This document shows, piece after piece, positions 7,943-14,922 of a stretch of 16,562 nucleotides of DNA (positions within the stretch are counted from its first letter, which is position 1; every line of letters starts with the position of its first letter). The position numbers and the translations under genes are program-made. The DNA is from an uncultured Candidatus Saccharibacteria bacterium. Its GTDB lineage: Bacteria; Patescibacteriota; Saccharimonadia; Saccharimonadales; Saccharimonadaceae. The stretch covers positions 1 through 16,562 of the forward strand of contig CAMUQR010000012.1 of NCBI GenBank assembly GCA_947097085.1, written 5' to 3'. The notes beneath the pieces were generated by a model, which saw only the letters and a list, made by a program, of their open reading frames with translations, made no database searches and was not told where the DNA came from.

Positions 7943-8239
7943 ATGTCAAAAAACGGAAAATTTGTCTTAGGTGTAGCAGTTGGTGTTGCAATCGGTGTAA
8001 TCGCTGGTTGGTTCACCGCTCCAAAATCAGGCAAAGAAATGCGAGCTGACGCTAAAAACAAAACCAAAGAAATCTACGAAGATGTCCGCGACAAAAGCGA
8101 AGACTTTATCGACGATGCAAAAGCTAAACTAGGTGAATTCGGTGAAAACGCTAAAAGTGGTTTTGGCTGGTTCAAAAAAGAAACCGCTAAAGACGCAAAA
8201 GTTGTCAAAAAAGCGATCAAAGAAGTCAAAAACAACTAA
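7943..8239 (+). CDS. YtxH-like small membrane protein
   Basis: 98 residues. A glycine-rich helix at 7-24 (FVLGVAVGVAIGVIAGWF) is followed at once by TAPKSGKEMR, the APKSGKE-type signature of the YtxH family, and then by a long, highly charged helix of alternating Lys, Asp, Glu and Ala up to KEVKNN. YtxH proteins in Bacillus are linked to general stress, but the molecular function is unknown. The ATG is supported by AAAGGA about eight bases upstream. It is the second gene of a two-gene unit ending at the terminator at 8259. The charged tail resembles LEA-like or apolipoprotein-like helices, so some role at the inner membrane surface is plausible but unproven. Confidence 0.8.
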   Translation: MSKNGKFVLGVAVGVAIGVIAGWFTAPKSGKEMRADAKNKTKEIYEDVRDKSEDFIDDAKAKLGEFGENAKSGFGWFKKETAKDAKVVKKAIKEVKNN

Positions 8240-8258
8240 TTTTTAGTAGCAAAAAAAT

Positions 8259-8292
8259 AATCCGCTTCGGAACTTTTCGGGGCGGGTTTTTT
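8259..8292 (+). terminator. Intrinsic terminator after ytxH-like gene
   Basis: An 11-bp stem (AATCCGCTTCG at 8259-8269 with CGGGGCGGGTT at 8278-8288, three G-T wobbles) with an 8-base loop, followed by six T (8287-8292). It sits 20 bases after the stop codon. Confidence 0.8.
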
Positions 8293-8342
8293 ATGAGTGA
8301 TGCTATTGTATAAACCACAACTACAATGCCGATGTTTAATGA

Positions 8343-8357
8343 TATAATGAATATAAT
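8343..8357 (+). promoter_or_regulatory. Possible promoter region for the DUF5665-dnaE unit
   Basis: Two perfect TATAAT hexamers (8343-8348 and 8352-8357) lie nine bases apart, 40-54 bases before the ATG at 8397. Neither has a good -35 hexamer at 16-18 bases, so the promoter is a weaker call than the others. A GGAG at about 8379-8382 is a rather distant ribosome binding site (about 14 bases). The rest of 8293-8396 shows nothing else I can name. Confidence 0.45.
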
Positions 8358-8396
8358 CTGAATAATAACCTAAATGGACGGAGTTTTGTAATTACA

Positions 8397-8744
8397 ATGC
8401 CCAAACAACGGTCTGAAGCGTCGGCTCAATCAGCCACTCGGTCAACGCCACAAACTGATAAAACGATTCGCGTGAGCGAGGTGGAATTAGATGCGCGGAT
8501 TATCAAGCAAGTGGACAGGGCTCAGCGTAAATTCACTGATAAAATGCTACTCGAGGCTTATGGTCGGAAACGCAAGCTCCTGAAACTCAGCTTCTGGCAG
8601 GGCGTGTTATTCGGGCTGGGTAGTGCGATTGGCGGTACGCTAGTCTTAGCGCTATTAATTTGGTTATTGGCACGTATGGTCGATTGGTTCCCGATTTTGG
8701 GTGAGTTAATTAACAAAATAATTGAGCACACCGCTCGACGGTAG
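8397..8744 (+). CDS. DUF5665-like single-pass membrane protein
   Basis: 115 residues. The first 25 are Ser/Thr/Gln-rich and probably disordered; residues 28-62 are charged and helical (ARIIKQVDRAQRKF, then YGRKRKLLKLSF). FWQGVLFGLGSAIGGTLVLALLIWLLARMV (66-95) is one membrane helix in the pattern of the DUF5665 family, in which a basic segment precedes a GxGxxxG-containing helix and then a short amphipathic tail (FPILGELINKIIEHTARR). The basic side should be cytoplasmic. Function is unknown. Only six bases separate its stop from dnaE, so the two genes share a transcript; co-transcription with the replicative polymerase may mean nothing more than shared transcription. The family call rests on pattern memory. 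Confidence 0.7.
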   Translation: MPKQRSEASAQSATRSTPQTDKTIRVSEVELDARIIKQVDRAQRKFTDKMLLEAYGRKRKLLKLSFWQGVLFGLGSAIGGTLVLALLIWLLARMVDWFPILGELINKIIEHTARR

Positions 8745-8750
8745 CAATTT

Positions 8751-11700
8751 ATGGCAAAAATACCCCTTCAGCCATCGGATTTTGTTCACCTTCACAACCA
8801 CACGCATTACAGCGTGTTGGACGGTTTAACTAAGGTTGATGAGCTGATTAATAAAACTAAAGAATTCGGCATGGAAGCGGTGGCAATTACCGACCACGGC
8901 ACAATGTCCGGCGTATTAGATTTTTATAAAACCGCCAAAGACGCCGGCATTAAGCCGATTCTGGGGATTGAGGCCTATGTAGCCGAACGGTCGCGTCACG
9001 ACCGCGATCCACAATTTGATAAAAAACGTTATCATATCACCCTGCTGGCTAAGAGCTATAAAGGCTACCAAAACTTGATGATGCTGTCGTCCAAGGCTAA
9101 TCTTGAGGGGATGTATTATCGACCACGGATTGATCATGAGCTGATGGAAAAATACTCGGAAGATGTGGTTTGTTTGTCGGGTTGTGCCAATGGTGAAGTG
9201 GCGCAAAAATTGCGTCAAGGTGATTACGAAGGCGCTAAGGAAAAAGCCAAATGGTATCATTCGGTCTATGGCGAAAATTTCTTTTTGGAGTTGCAGGATC
9301 ACGGTCACCCGAAATCGCCAGCACCATTTAGTGAACAAACTGTCGCCAACGAAGGTTTGATTAAATTAGCTAAAGAGCTTAATTTGCCTCTGGTCGTAAC
9401 CTGCGATGGGCATTATTTAAACTTCGAAGATCGTCAGGTGCATGAGATTTTGCTATGTGTCGGCACCGGTGCTTATTTAAGTGATACTCGGCGTATGTCG
9501 CTCAAGGATTTGGAATTATATCTAACCGATCCAAAAGATATTATTGCCCGCTGGGGTGAGGAACTGCCCGAAGCGATTCTAAATACCAAGAAAATTGCCG
9601 ACATGTGCAATGTCGAAATTACGCTAGGACAAATTTTAATTCCGGTTTTCCCATTGCCAGAAGGTGAAACAACCGAAAAAGATTATCTGATGAAGTTGGT
9701 TTATAACGGTGCGGTGGTGCGCTACGCTGAGCCGGGTCATCAGACTTTTGAGGGGATGCACGAACATCTCCATCCAGTCGATGACTGTAAAAAACTCTTA
9801 CCTCAGGCGGTGCTTGATCGGCTTGATATGGAGCTAGAGGTGATTGACCGCATGGGTTATTTCGGTTATTTCTTGATTGTGCAGGACTTCATTAACTGGG
9901 GTCGTAAACAAGGAATTATCTTTGGTCCGGGGCGCGGTTCAGCGGCGGGAGCGATTATTGCCTATTGTCTGCGCATTACTGACCTTGACCCACTGAAGTA
10001 TGACTTGCTGTTTGAGCGTTTTTTGAACCCAGATCGTATCTCAATGCCAGATATTGATGTTGATATTCAGGATGATCGGCGTGACGAAGTGATTCAGTAT
10101 TGTGTGGCTAAATATGGTAAAGACCGTGTCTCTAACATTGTCACTTTTGGTAAAATGGCAGCTCGTTCTTCAGCAAAAGACGTAGCGCGAGTGCTGGAAA
10201 TTCCTTATGCCGAGTCTGACCGGCTCAGTAAAATGATTCCGTCGTTGGTGCAAGGTCGACATGTGCCTCTATCAAAAAGCGTCAAAGAAGACCCTGATCT
10301 GAGTGCTGAATATAACGGCAATCCGCAATCCAAGCAGATTCTCGACTACGCGATGCGTCTTGAGGGTACGATTCGATCACATGGCGTGCATGCCTGTGGA
10401 GTGGTGATTGCGCCAGATGATTTGGTTAAATACTTACCACTGGAAATGGCACAAAAAGGTGTGGTCTCGACGCAGTTTCCGATGGGTCAAGTTGAGGAAA
10501 TCGGCCTGCTGAAGATGGACTTTTTGGGTCTATCGAACTTATCAATCATTAAAAATACCTTACGTATTATCAAAAAAGTTTATGGCGAGGATATTGATAT
10601 CGCTAACGTCACGCTTGACGATGAGGACGCCTATAAGTTGTTTCAACGCGGTGATACTACTGGCGTGTTCCAGCTAGAATCGGCCGGCATGAAAAAATAC
10701 CTCAAGGAATTACGCCCAACGCACTTTGAAGATATTATCGCCATGGTGGCGCTATATCGTCCGGGACCGATGCAGTTTATCGATTCATTTATTAAGCGTA
10801 AACACGGTGAAGAAAAAATTACTTTTCTGCATGAAAAAATGGAGCCAGCGCTCGGTAATACTTATGGTATTTTGGTGTATCAAGAGCAGTTTATGCAGAT
10901 TTCTAAGGATTTGTGTGGCTTTACTGGTGGTCAGGCGGACACTTTGCGTAAAGCAGTTGGTAAGAAAAAGCTAGACTTGATGGCGCAAATTAAACCGCAG
11001 TTGATTGAGGGCGCATTAGCCAATTCGGACATTTCCCGCCAAAAAATTGAGCTTTTTTGGGATCAGCTTCAGGAATTCGCGAACTACTGTTTTAACAAGT
11101 CTCACGCGGCATGTTATGCGTTGATTGCTTATTGGACGGCCTACCTCAAGGCGCATTATCCAAGTGCGTTTATGGCAGCACTAATGACCAGTGATAAAGA
11201 CGATACTGATCGCTTGGCAATTATGATTGCTGAGTGTAACCACGCTGGTATCGAGGTGTTAGCGCCGGATATTAATGAAAGTTTCGTTGAGTTTGCGATT
11301 GTACCGGGGACCAATAAAATTCGCTTCGGTATGGCGGCGGTGAAAGGCGTTGGTGAGGCAATTGTTGAGGAGGTGCTTGAAGTCCGTAAACAAGGTAAGT
11401 TCACCTCAATTGTGGACTTTGCAAAACGCATGGCTGGCTCAAAATTCAACAAAAAAGCTTGGGATTCGCTGATAAAAACCGGAGCGTTTGATAGTTTTGG
11501 TTATACGCGGTCGGATTTGCTTGAAAATCTCGATAAAATCCAGGGTTATATGTCTAAATCGGCTAAAGAAGCGCTGAGCGGTCAGTCTGATTTGTTTGCG
11601 GGGCTAGATGCTGGAGCGGCTCCAGATATTGAAATCACTTCCGCTAAGATTCAGGCAACGCAAAAAGAACAGCTTCAGTGGGAGCGCGAACTGCTTGGTC

Positions 11701-12662
11701 TGTATATTAGCGCCCATCCAATTGATAAATATGAGCAATATTTGCATGAAAACACCGTTAATTTTCATGAATTAACCGAACATCATGACGCCAAAACCAT
11801 GACTTTGGGCGGAATTTTGACTGGTGTGCGTGATATCACCACCAAAAAAGGTGATAAAATGGCCTTTTTGACGATCGAGGATAAGTTTGGACCGTTTAGT
11901 ATTATTGTGTTTCCACGCCTCTACGAGGAGGTCAAGGATTTGTTAATTGTCGATAAAGTTTTGCTGATTGAGGGGCGAATTACTGCCAAAGATCGCGACG
12001 GTAATACGGCGCCACCACAAATGATTGCTAATCAAATTACCGAAATCACCGATCAGGTGTTGGCTGAGTTCCAACCGAATTTTCGTAAGAAAAAGACACC
12101 GCGTGGTAATTATGAGGAGTTTTTGGAAGCTAATGGCGCTAAAAAAGTCGGTACTAAAAAATCCACCAATTATGGCAGTAGTGCGCCGATTAGTTTCATC
12201 GATCCGGTCGAGGAAATTAAGCGTGCTCAGGCTGAAAAAGCTAAATATGAAGCTAGTTTGCGGGTGGATGCGGTCGTGAGTGAACCGGCGTCCGATTATC
12301 AGGCGCCGACTGAGCCGATATCAGCTGATCAAACATCAGCGGAATCAGCACTTGAGGAGCCGCCCACTGAGCCGAATACTGATCCTCGTGTCGGCGCCGA
12401 GGTGCCTGCGTCCAATGTTCCATTATCTGCGCTAAAAGTCACCAAGCTCTACGTTCGGCTAGTCGACGCTTCTAACCGTCAAAAGCTGACTAATTTGCGT
12501 CAAATCTGCCAAAATTACCCCGGCAAGCAGTCAATTATTCTAGTTTTGGGCGAAAATGACCAAAAAACCGCCATTAAACTACCGTTCCAAGTCACACTGA
12601 GCGATCAATTAATGACCAATCTGAAGCAAGAATTTGCTGAACAAGATTTGGTGTTGCGCTAG
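8751..12662 (+). CDS. dnaE: DNA polymerase III subunit alpha
   Basis: The replicative DNA polymerase, 1303 residues against about 1160 in E. coli. The PHP domain (10-225) keeps the full set of likely metal ligands: H15, H17, D24, H49, E74, H95, C145, D219 and H221, as in species whose alpha subunit proofreads. The palm has FGPGRGSAAG (391-400), PDIDVDIQDDRRDEV with D434 and D436, and the third aspartate D590 in KMDFLGL. A helix-hairpin-helix region is near 857-894, and QSDLF (945-949) is a canonical beta-clamp-binding motif. An OB fold spans about 1017-1095. The extra length comes from a Pro/Glu/Ser-rich linker (1176-1225) before a final domain (1226-1303) resembling DnaE C-terminal regions. 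No clear ribosome binding site precedes the ATG. Confidence 0.97.
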   Translation: MAKIPLQPSDFVHLHNHTHYSVLDGLTKVDELINKTKEFGMEAVAITDHGTMSGVLDFYKTAKDAGIKPILGIEAYVAERSRHDRDPQFDKKRYHITLLAKSYKGYQNLMMLSSKANLEGMYYRPRIDHELMEKYSEDVVCLSGCANGEVAQKLRQGDYEGAKEKAKWYHSVYGENFFLELQDHGHPKSPAPFSEQTVANEGLIKLAKELNLPLVVTCDGHYLNFEDRQVHEILLCVGTGAYLSDTRRMSLKDLELYLTDPKDIIARWGEELPEAILNTKKIADMCNVEITLGQILIPVFPLPEGETTEKDYLMKLVYNGAVVRYAEPGHQTFEGMHEHLHPVDDCKKLLPQAVLDRLDMELEVIDRMGYFGYFLIVQDFINWGRKQGIIFGPGRGSAAGAIIAYCLRITDLDPLKYDLLFERFLNPDRISMPDIDVDIQDDRRDEVIQYCVAKYGKDRVSNIVTFGKMAARSSAKDVARVLEIPYAESDRLSKMIPSLVQGRHVPLSKSVKEDPDLSAEYNGNPQSKQILDYAMRLEGTIRSHGVHACGVVIAPDDLVKYLPLEMAQKGVVSTQFPMGQVEEIGLLKMDFLGLSNLSIIKNTLRIIKKVYGEDIDIANVTLDDEDAYKLFQRGDTTGVFQLESAGMKKYLKELRPTHFEDIIAMVALYRPGPMQFIDSFIKRKHGEEKITFLHEKMEPALGNTYGILVYQEQFMQISKDLCGFTGGQADTLRKAVGKKKLDLMAQIKPQLIEGALANSDISRQKIELFWDQLQEFANYCFNKSHAACYALIAYWTAYLKAHYPSAFMAALMTSDKDDTDRLAIMIAECNHAGIEVLAPDINESFVEFAIVPGTNKIRFGMAAVKGVGEAIVEEVLEVRKQGKFTSIVDFAKRMAGSKFNKKAWDSLIKTGAFDSFGYTRSDLLENLDKIQGYMSKSAKEALSGQSDLFAGLDAGAAPDIEITSAKIQATQKEQLQWERELLGLYISAHPIDKYEQYLHENTVNFHELTEHHDAKTMTLGGILTGVRDITTKKGDKMAFLTIEDKFGPFSIIVFPRLYEEVKDLLIVDKVLLIEGRITAKDRDGNTAPPQMIANQITEITDQVLAEFQPNFRKKKTPRGNYEEFLEANGAKKVGTKKSTNYGSSAPISFIDPVEEIKRAQAEKAKYEASLRVDAVVSEPASDYQAPTEPISADQTSAESALEEPPTEPNTDPRVGAEVPASNVPLSALKVTKLYVRLVDASNRQKLTNLRQICQNYPGKQSIILVLGENDQKTAIKLPFQVTLSDQLMTNLKQEFAEQDLVLR

Positions 12663-12707
12663 CGTGTTTGCATACTAGCTACTGTTATCTGCAAATAATC
12701 AGCTAAT

Positions 12708-12736
12708 TTGCTAAAAAAGAGCTTTTTAGGTATAAT
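12708..12736 (+). promoter_or_regulatory. Promoter for the YabE/Rpf-like gene
   Basis: TTGCTA (12708-12713), a 17-base spacer and a perfect TATAAT (12731-12736). Transcription should begin near 12743, only about six bases before the ATG at 12749, so the mRNA is nearly leaderless and the gene has no clear ribosome binding site. Confidence 0.7.
12711..12729 (+). repeat. Inverted repeat filling the promoter spacer
   Basis: CTAAAAA (12711-12717), AGAGC and TTTTTAG (12723-12729) form a 7-bp perfect inverted repeat that overlaps the end of the -35 and fills the spacer to the -10. A second repeat, GCAAAT (12691-12696) with ATTTGC (12706-12711), overlaps the -35. Either could be an operator half-site pair; A/T-rich repeats of this size also occur by chance. 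Confidence 0.35.
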
Positions 12737-12748
12737 AATAAGAGTTAT

Positions 12749-13957
12749 ATGAAGCAAAAATTGCCCAAAATTTGTTTAATTATCGGTCTGATTTTTGGTG
12801 GTCTGGCAGTCATGAATGGCGCGGATTTATTATCGCAAGCTTTGCGCACGCGAGTTTATGCGGCAACTGGCCAAAAAATCGTGACGATTTATGATAAACA
12901 GCGCAAGCAAACTGTCTTAACCGAGCAAAAAACCGTCGCTGAAGTGCTCAAGCAAGCCGGGATTACGCTTGATCAATTCGATCTTGTGGAGCCAAGTCTA
13001 GATACAGAGGTATCGGACGGATTCAATGTTAATATTTTTCGGGCGCGACCGCTGACGGTGATTGATGGTGAGCGTCAGATTAAGATTTTGACACCGTATC
13101 AGTTGGCGAGTGATATTGCTAAGGTGGCGGGTTTGGCGTTATATCCAGAAGATCGGGTTGAGTTTCAGCTTGATATGCTCGGCCTTGGTTCGGGTCTTGG
13201 CTCGCAAATGGTGATTCGGCGGGCGACGGAGTTTAATTTAATTTTCTTCGGTAAAAAAAGCTTAGTGCGCAGCCATCAGGCAACGGTTGGTGACTTTTTA
13301 AAACAACATCAGCTGACTCTTGGTGCGAACGATCGCATGAATCTCAGTGCGACGGAACCGTTGCGAGCCGGAATGACGCTGGAAATTTGGCAAGAAGGTC
13401 AGCAACAGGTGGCGGTCGAAGAAGATATACCGTTTAAGACGCGTCAGGTGCTAAATTATGAAAAACCAGCTGGTTTTCGCCAAATCCAGCAGACTGGTGT
13501 GGTTGGTAAACGATCAGTCACTTATCAAGTGGAGATTAAAAACGGTAAAGAAATTTCCCGGCGTGAATTGCAGAGCGTGGTGGTGAAAGAACCCGTCGAA
13601 CAAATTGAAATCGTGGGTGCGAAGCGCAGTTCGGGCGGTTTGACGCAGTCGAAGGGCGTCTTCCAATTCGTTGATAGTAAAGGCGTTCAGCACCGTGAAA
13701 CTTATTATGATTTGCCGATGTCGGTGGTGATGCGTAATTGCGGTCAGGGTGGCAAATACACCGTGCGTGAAGATGGTGTTAAAGTCGACTCGGCTGGCTA
13801 TGTGATTATTGCAGCACATCTTGGCAATTATCCGCGTTGTTCAGTGGTTGAAACCAGCCTTGGGCCTGGTAAGGTCTATGACACCGGTGGATTTACTGCT
13901 AAACACCCGCATGGTTTTGACTTGGCGACCGACTGGACGAATCGCGATGGACGTTAA
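12749..13957 (+). CDS. YabE/Rpf-like exported protein: DUF348 repeats, G5, 3D-like domain
   Basis: A 402-residue envelope protein. Residues 7-26 form an N-terminal signal or anchor helix after MKQK. Three DUF348-like ubiquitin-fold repeats follow (about 43-95, 98-160, 161-215), each with a TVAEVLKQAGI-like segment. A G5 domain (about 219-295) has the typical EEDIPFKTRQV start and GKRSVTYQVEIKNGKE. The last 90 residues end in a 3D-like fold: YDTGGF (D378) and GFDLATDW (D391, D395) give the three aspartates, as in YabE/YocH and MltA-type lytic enzymes. C331 and C364 could form a disulfide outside the cell. The likely job is peptidoglycan remodelling or growth resumption, by analogy to YabE and RpfB. 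It lies next to rsmA, an order also known in Firmicutes and Actinobacteria. Confidence 0.85.
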   Translation: MKQKLPKICLIIGLIFGGLAVMNGADLLSQALRTRVYAATGQKIVTIYDKQRKQTVLTEQKTVAEVLKQAGITLDQFDLVEPSLDTEVSDGFNVNIFRARPLTVIDGERQIKILTPYQLASDIAKVAGLALYPEDRVEFQLDMLGLGSGLGSQMVIRRATEFNLIFFGKKSLVRSHQATVGDFLKQHQLTLGANDRMNLSATEPLRAGMTLEIWQEGQQQVAVEEDIPFKTRQVLNYEKPAGFRQIQQTGVVGKRSVTYQVEIKNGKEISRRELQSVVVKEPVEQIEIVGAKRSSGGLTQSKGVFQFVDSKGVQHRETYYDLPMSVVMRNCGQGGKYTVREDGVKVDSAGYVIIAAHLGNYPRCSVVETSLGPGKVYDTGGFTAKHPHGFDLATDWTNRDGR

Positions 13958-13963
13958 TTGGAT

Positions 13964-14749
13964 ATGACACTTAAAAACAATAAATCTCTGGGACAACATT
14001 GGCTTAAAGACCGGCTGATTTTAGATGCGATGGTCGAGTTTGCTGGCGTGGAGGCTGGTGATACGGTGCTCGAAATTGGCCCTGGGCTGGGGACGTTGAC
14101 CAGTGCGATTTTACGTCGAGCCGAGCGGGTAGTGGCAGTGGAATTTGACGCGGAGCTAGCGCGCAAACTGCCAGCCCAATTTCCTGGCAAGAATCTAGAA
14201 GTGGTTAATAGTGATATTTTGCAATTTGATTTGAGTCAGTTGCCGGTTGGTTATAAGGTCGTGGCAAATTTGCCGTATTATATCACCGCCAAAATCGTTA
14301 ATTGCCTAATCAGTTCTCTACATCGTCCAGCAAGTATTACGATTTTGATTCAAAAAGAAGTAGCGGAACGGATTGCTCAAGTCGATGGTAGTAGTATCTT
14401 AGGTTTGGCAGTTGAAAATTACGCCACAGTTGAGCTTGGTGATATTGTCGGTCCGGAGTGGTTTACGCCACCACCACAGGTTGATTCGCAAATTATTCGG
14501 CTGGATGTGCGTCCTCAGTCACTGATTACTGACGCTGAGCTGGAGCGAGCGTTTTTTCGGGTGGTGAAAGCTGGTTTTGGAGCGAAACGCAAAAAACTCC
14601 GCTCGTCACTAGCGGGTGGTCTAGCACTAGATAAAGCTAATATTGAACGATTATTAGCCGAGGCTGACATTAATCCCGATTGGCGGGCGGAAGATCTAAA
14701 CTTCGAGCAATTTTTGCGGTTAACTCAGCGATATTTAGCAAACCAATAA
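13964..14749 (+). CDS. rsmA: 16S rRNA (adenine1518-N6/adenine1519-N6)-dimethyltransferase
   Basis: Also called KsgA: dimethylates two adjacent adenines in the 3' helix of 16S rRNA late in 30S assembly, using S-adenosylmethionine. The 261 residues are normal length. The N-terminus has KSLGQHWLKD; the SAM-binding loop is EIGPGLG (37-43); VVAVEFD and NSDILQFD continue the Rossmann fold; NLPYY (102-106) is the catalytic motif IV; FTPPPQVDSQIIRL and a basic C-terminal helical domain follow. A TTG at 13958 would add two residues, but the ATG at 13964 fits the family start better. No good ribosome binding site is visible for either, so translation may be coupled to the gene upstream, six bases away. 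A terminator follows directly. Confidence 0.96.
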   Translation: MTLKNNKSLGQHWLKDRLILDAMVEFAGVEAGDTVLEIGPGLGTLTSAILRRAERVVAVEFDAELARKLPAQFPGKNLEVVNSDILQFDLSQLPVGYKVVANLPYYITAKIVNCLISSLHRPASITILIQKEVAERIAQVDGSSILGLAVENYATVELGDIVGPEWFTPPPQVDSQIIRLDVRPQSLITDAELERAFFRVVKAGFGAKRKKLRSSLAGGLALDKANIERLLAEADINPDWRAEDLNFEQFLRLTQRYLANQ

Positions 14750-14775
14750 CCTGCGTCGATGATGTAGGTTTTTTT
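14748..14775 (+). terminator. Intrinsic terminator overlapping the rsmA stop
   Basis: AACCTGC (14748-14754) pairs with GTAGGTT (14764-14770, one G-T wobble) around a 9-base loop, followed by a seven-T run (14769-14775). The stem begins inside the TAA stop codon of rsmA. Confidence 0.8.
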
Positions 14776-14800
14776 AAGTCTTTAACCTTAAATACTACCC

Positions 14801-14843
14801 TTGATTAAAAATCATTTTTGTGGTATAATAATGATGGTATAGT
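14801..14843 (+). promoter_or_regulatory. Strong extended -10 promoter with a second -10 copy
   Basis: TTGATT (14801-14806), a 17-base spacer and TGG-TATAAT (14821-14829) give a near-consensus extended -10 promoter. Fourteen bases downstream the motif recurs as TGG-TATAGT (14835-14843), which may be a second start site or the initial transcribed region. The first promoter predicts a start near 14836 and an 87-base leader. Confidence 0.75.
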
Positions 14844-14888
14844 TCATTAAGAATCGAGAGAAGAGCGATTGGAAATGAACATTTTTTT
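14842..14888 (+). promoter_or_regulatory. Terminator-like leader hairpin (possible attenuator)
   Basis: Within the leader, GTTCATT (14842-14848) pairs with AATGAAC (14874-14880). After a 3x3 internal loop, AATCG (14852-14856) pairs with CGATT (14866-14870) around the purine loop AGAGAAGAG. Seven T follow (14882-14888), then AA and five T. This is the shape of an intrinsic terminator placed before the gene. A nine-codon open frame (ATG 14875 to TAA 14904) begins in its 3' arm. The structure is seen; regulation is inference, and the low G+C of the stem makes it a weak terminator. Confidence 0.5.
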
Positions 14889-14896
14889 AATTTTTA

Positions 14897-14918
14897 GCCC
14901 GTAAAGGGCACGGAGGGG
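14897..14918 (+). promoter_or_regulatory. Small hairpin and strong ribosome binding site before the exported protein
   Basis: GCCC (14897-14900) and GGGC (14906-14909) form a 4-bp hairpin with loop GTAAA, directly followed by GGAGGGG (14912-14918), a very strong Shine-Dalgarno sequence four bases from the ATG at 14923. It fixes the start codon. Confidence 0.6.
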
Positions 14919-14922
14919 AAAA

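Noticed and set aside
8374..8391. Five-codon frame (MDGVL) upstream of the DUF5665 gene
   Set aside because: Too short, with no ribosome binding site and no hairpin or regulatory structure around it.
8916..9338. 140-residue open frame antisense to dnaE
   Set aside because: It overlaps the strongly conserved PHP domain and has no promoter or recognisable motif.
12691..12711. Hairpin after dnaE as a terminator
   Set aside because: The stem is only 6 bp, A/T-rich, and no T-run follows; it overlaps the next gene's -35.
13958..13963. TTG start for rsmA
   Set aside because: It adds only two residues, has no ribosome binding site, and the ATG six bases later fits the family N-terminus.
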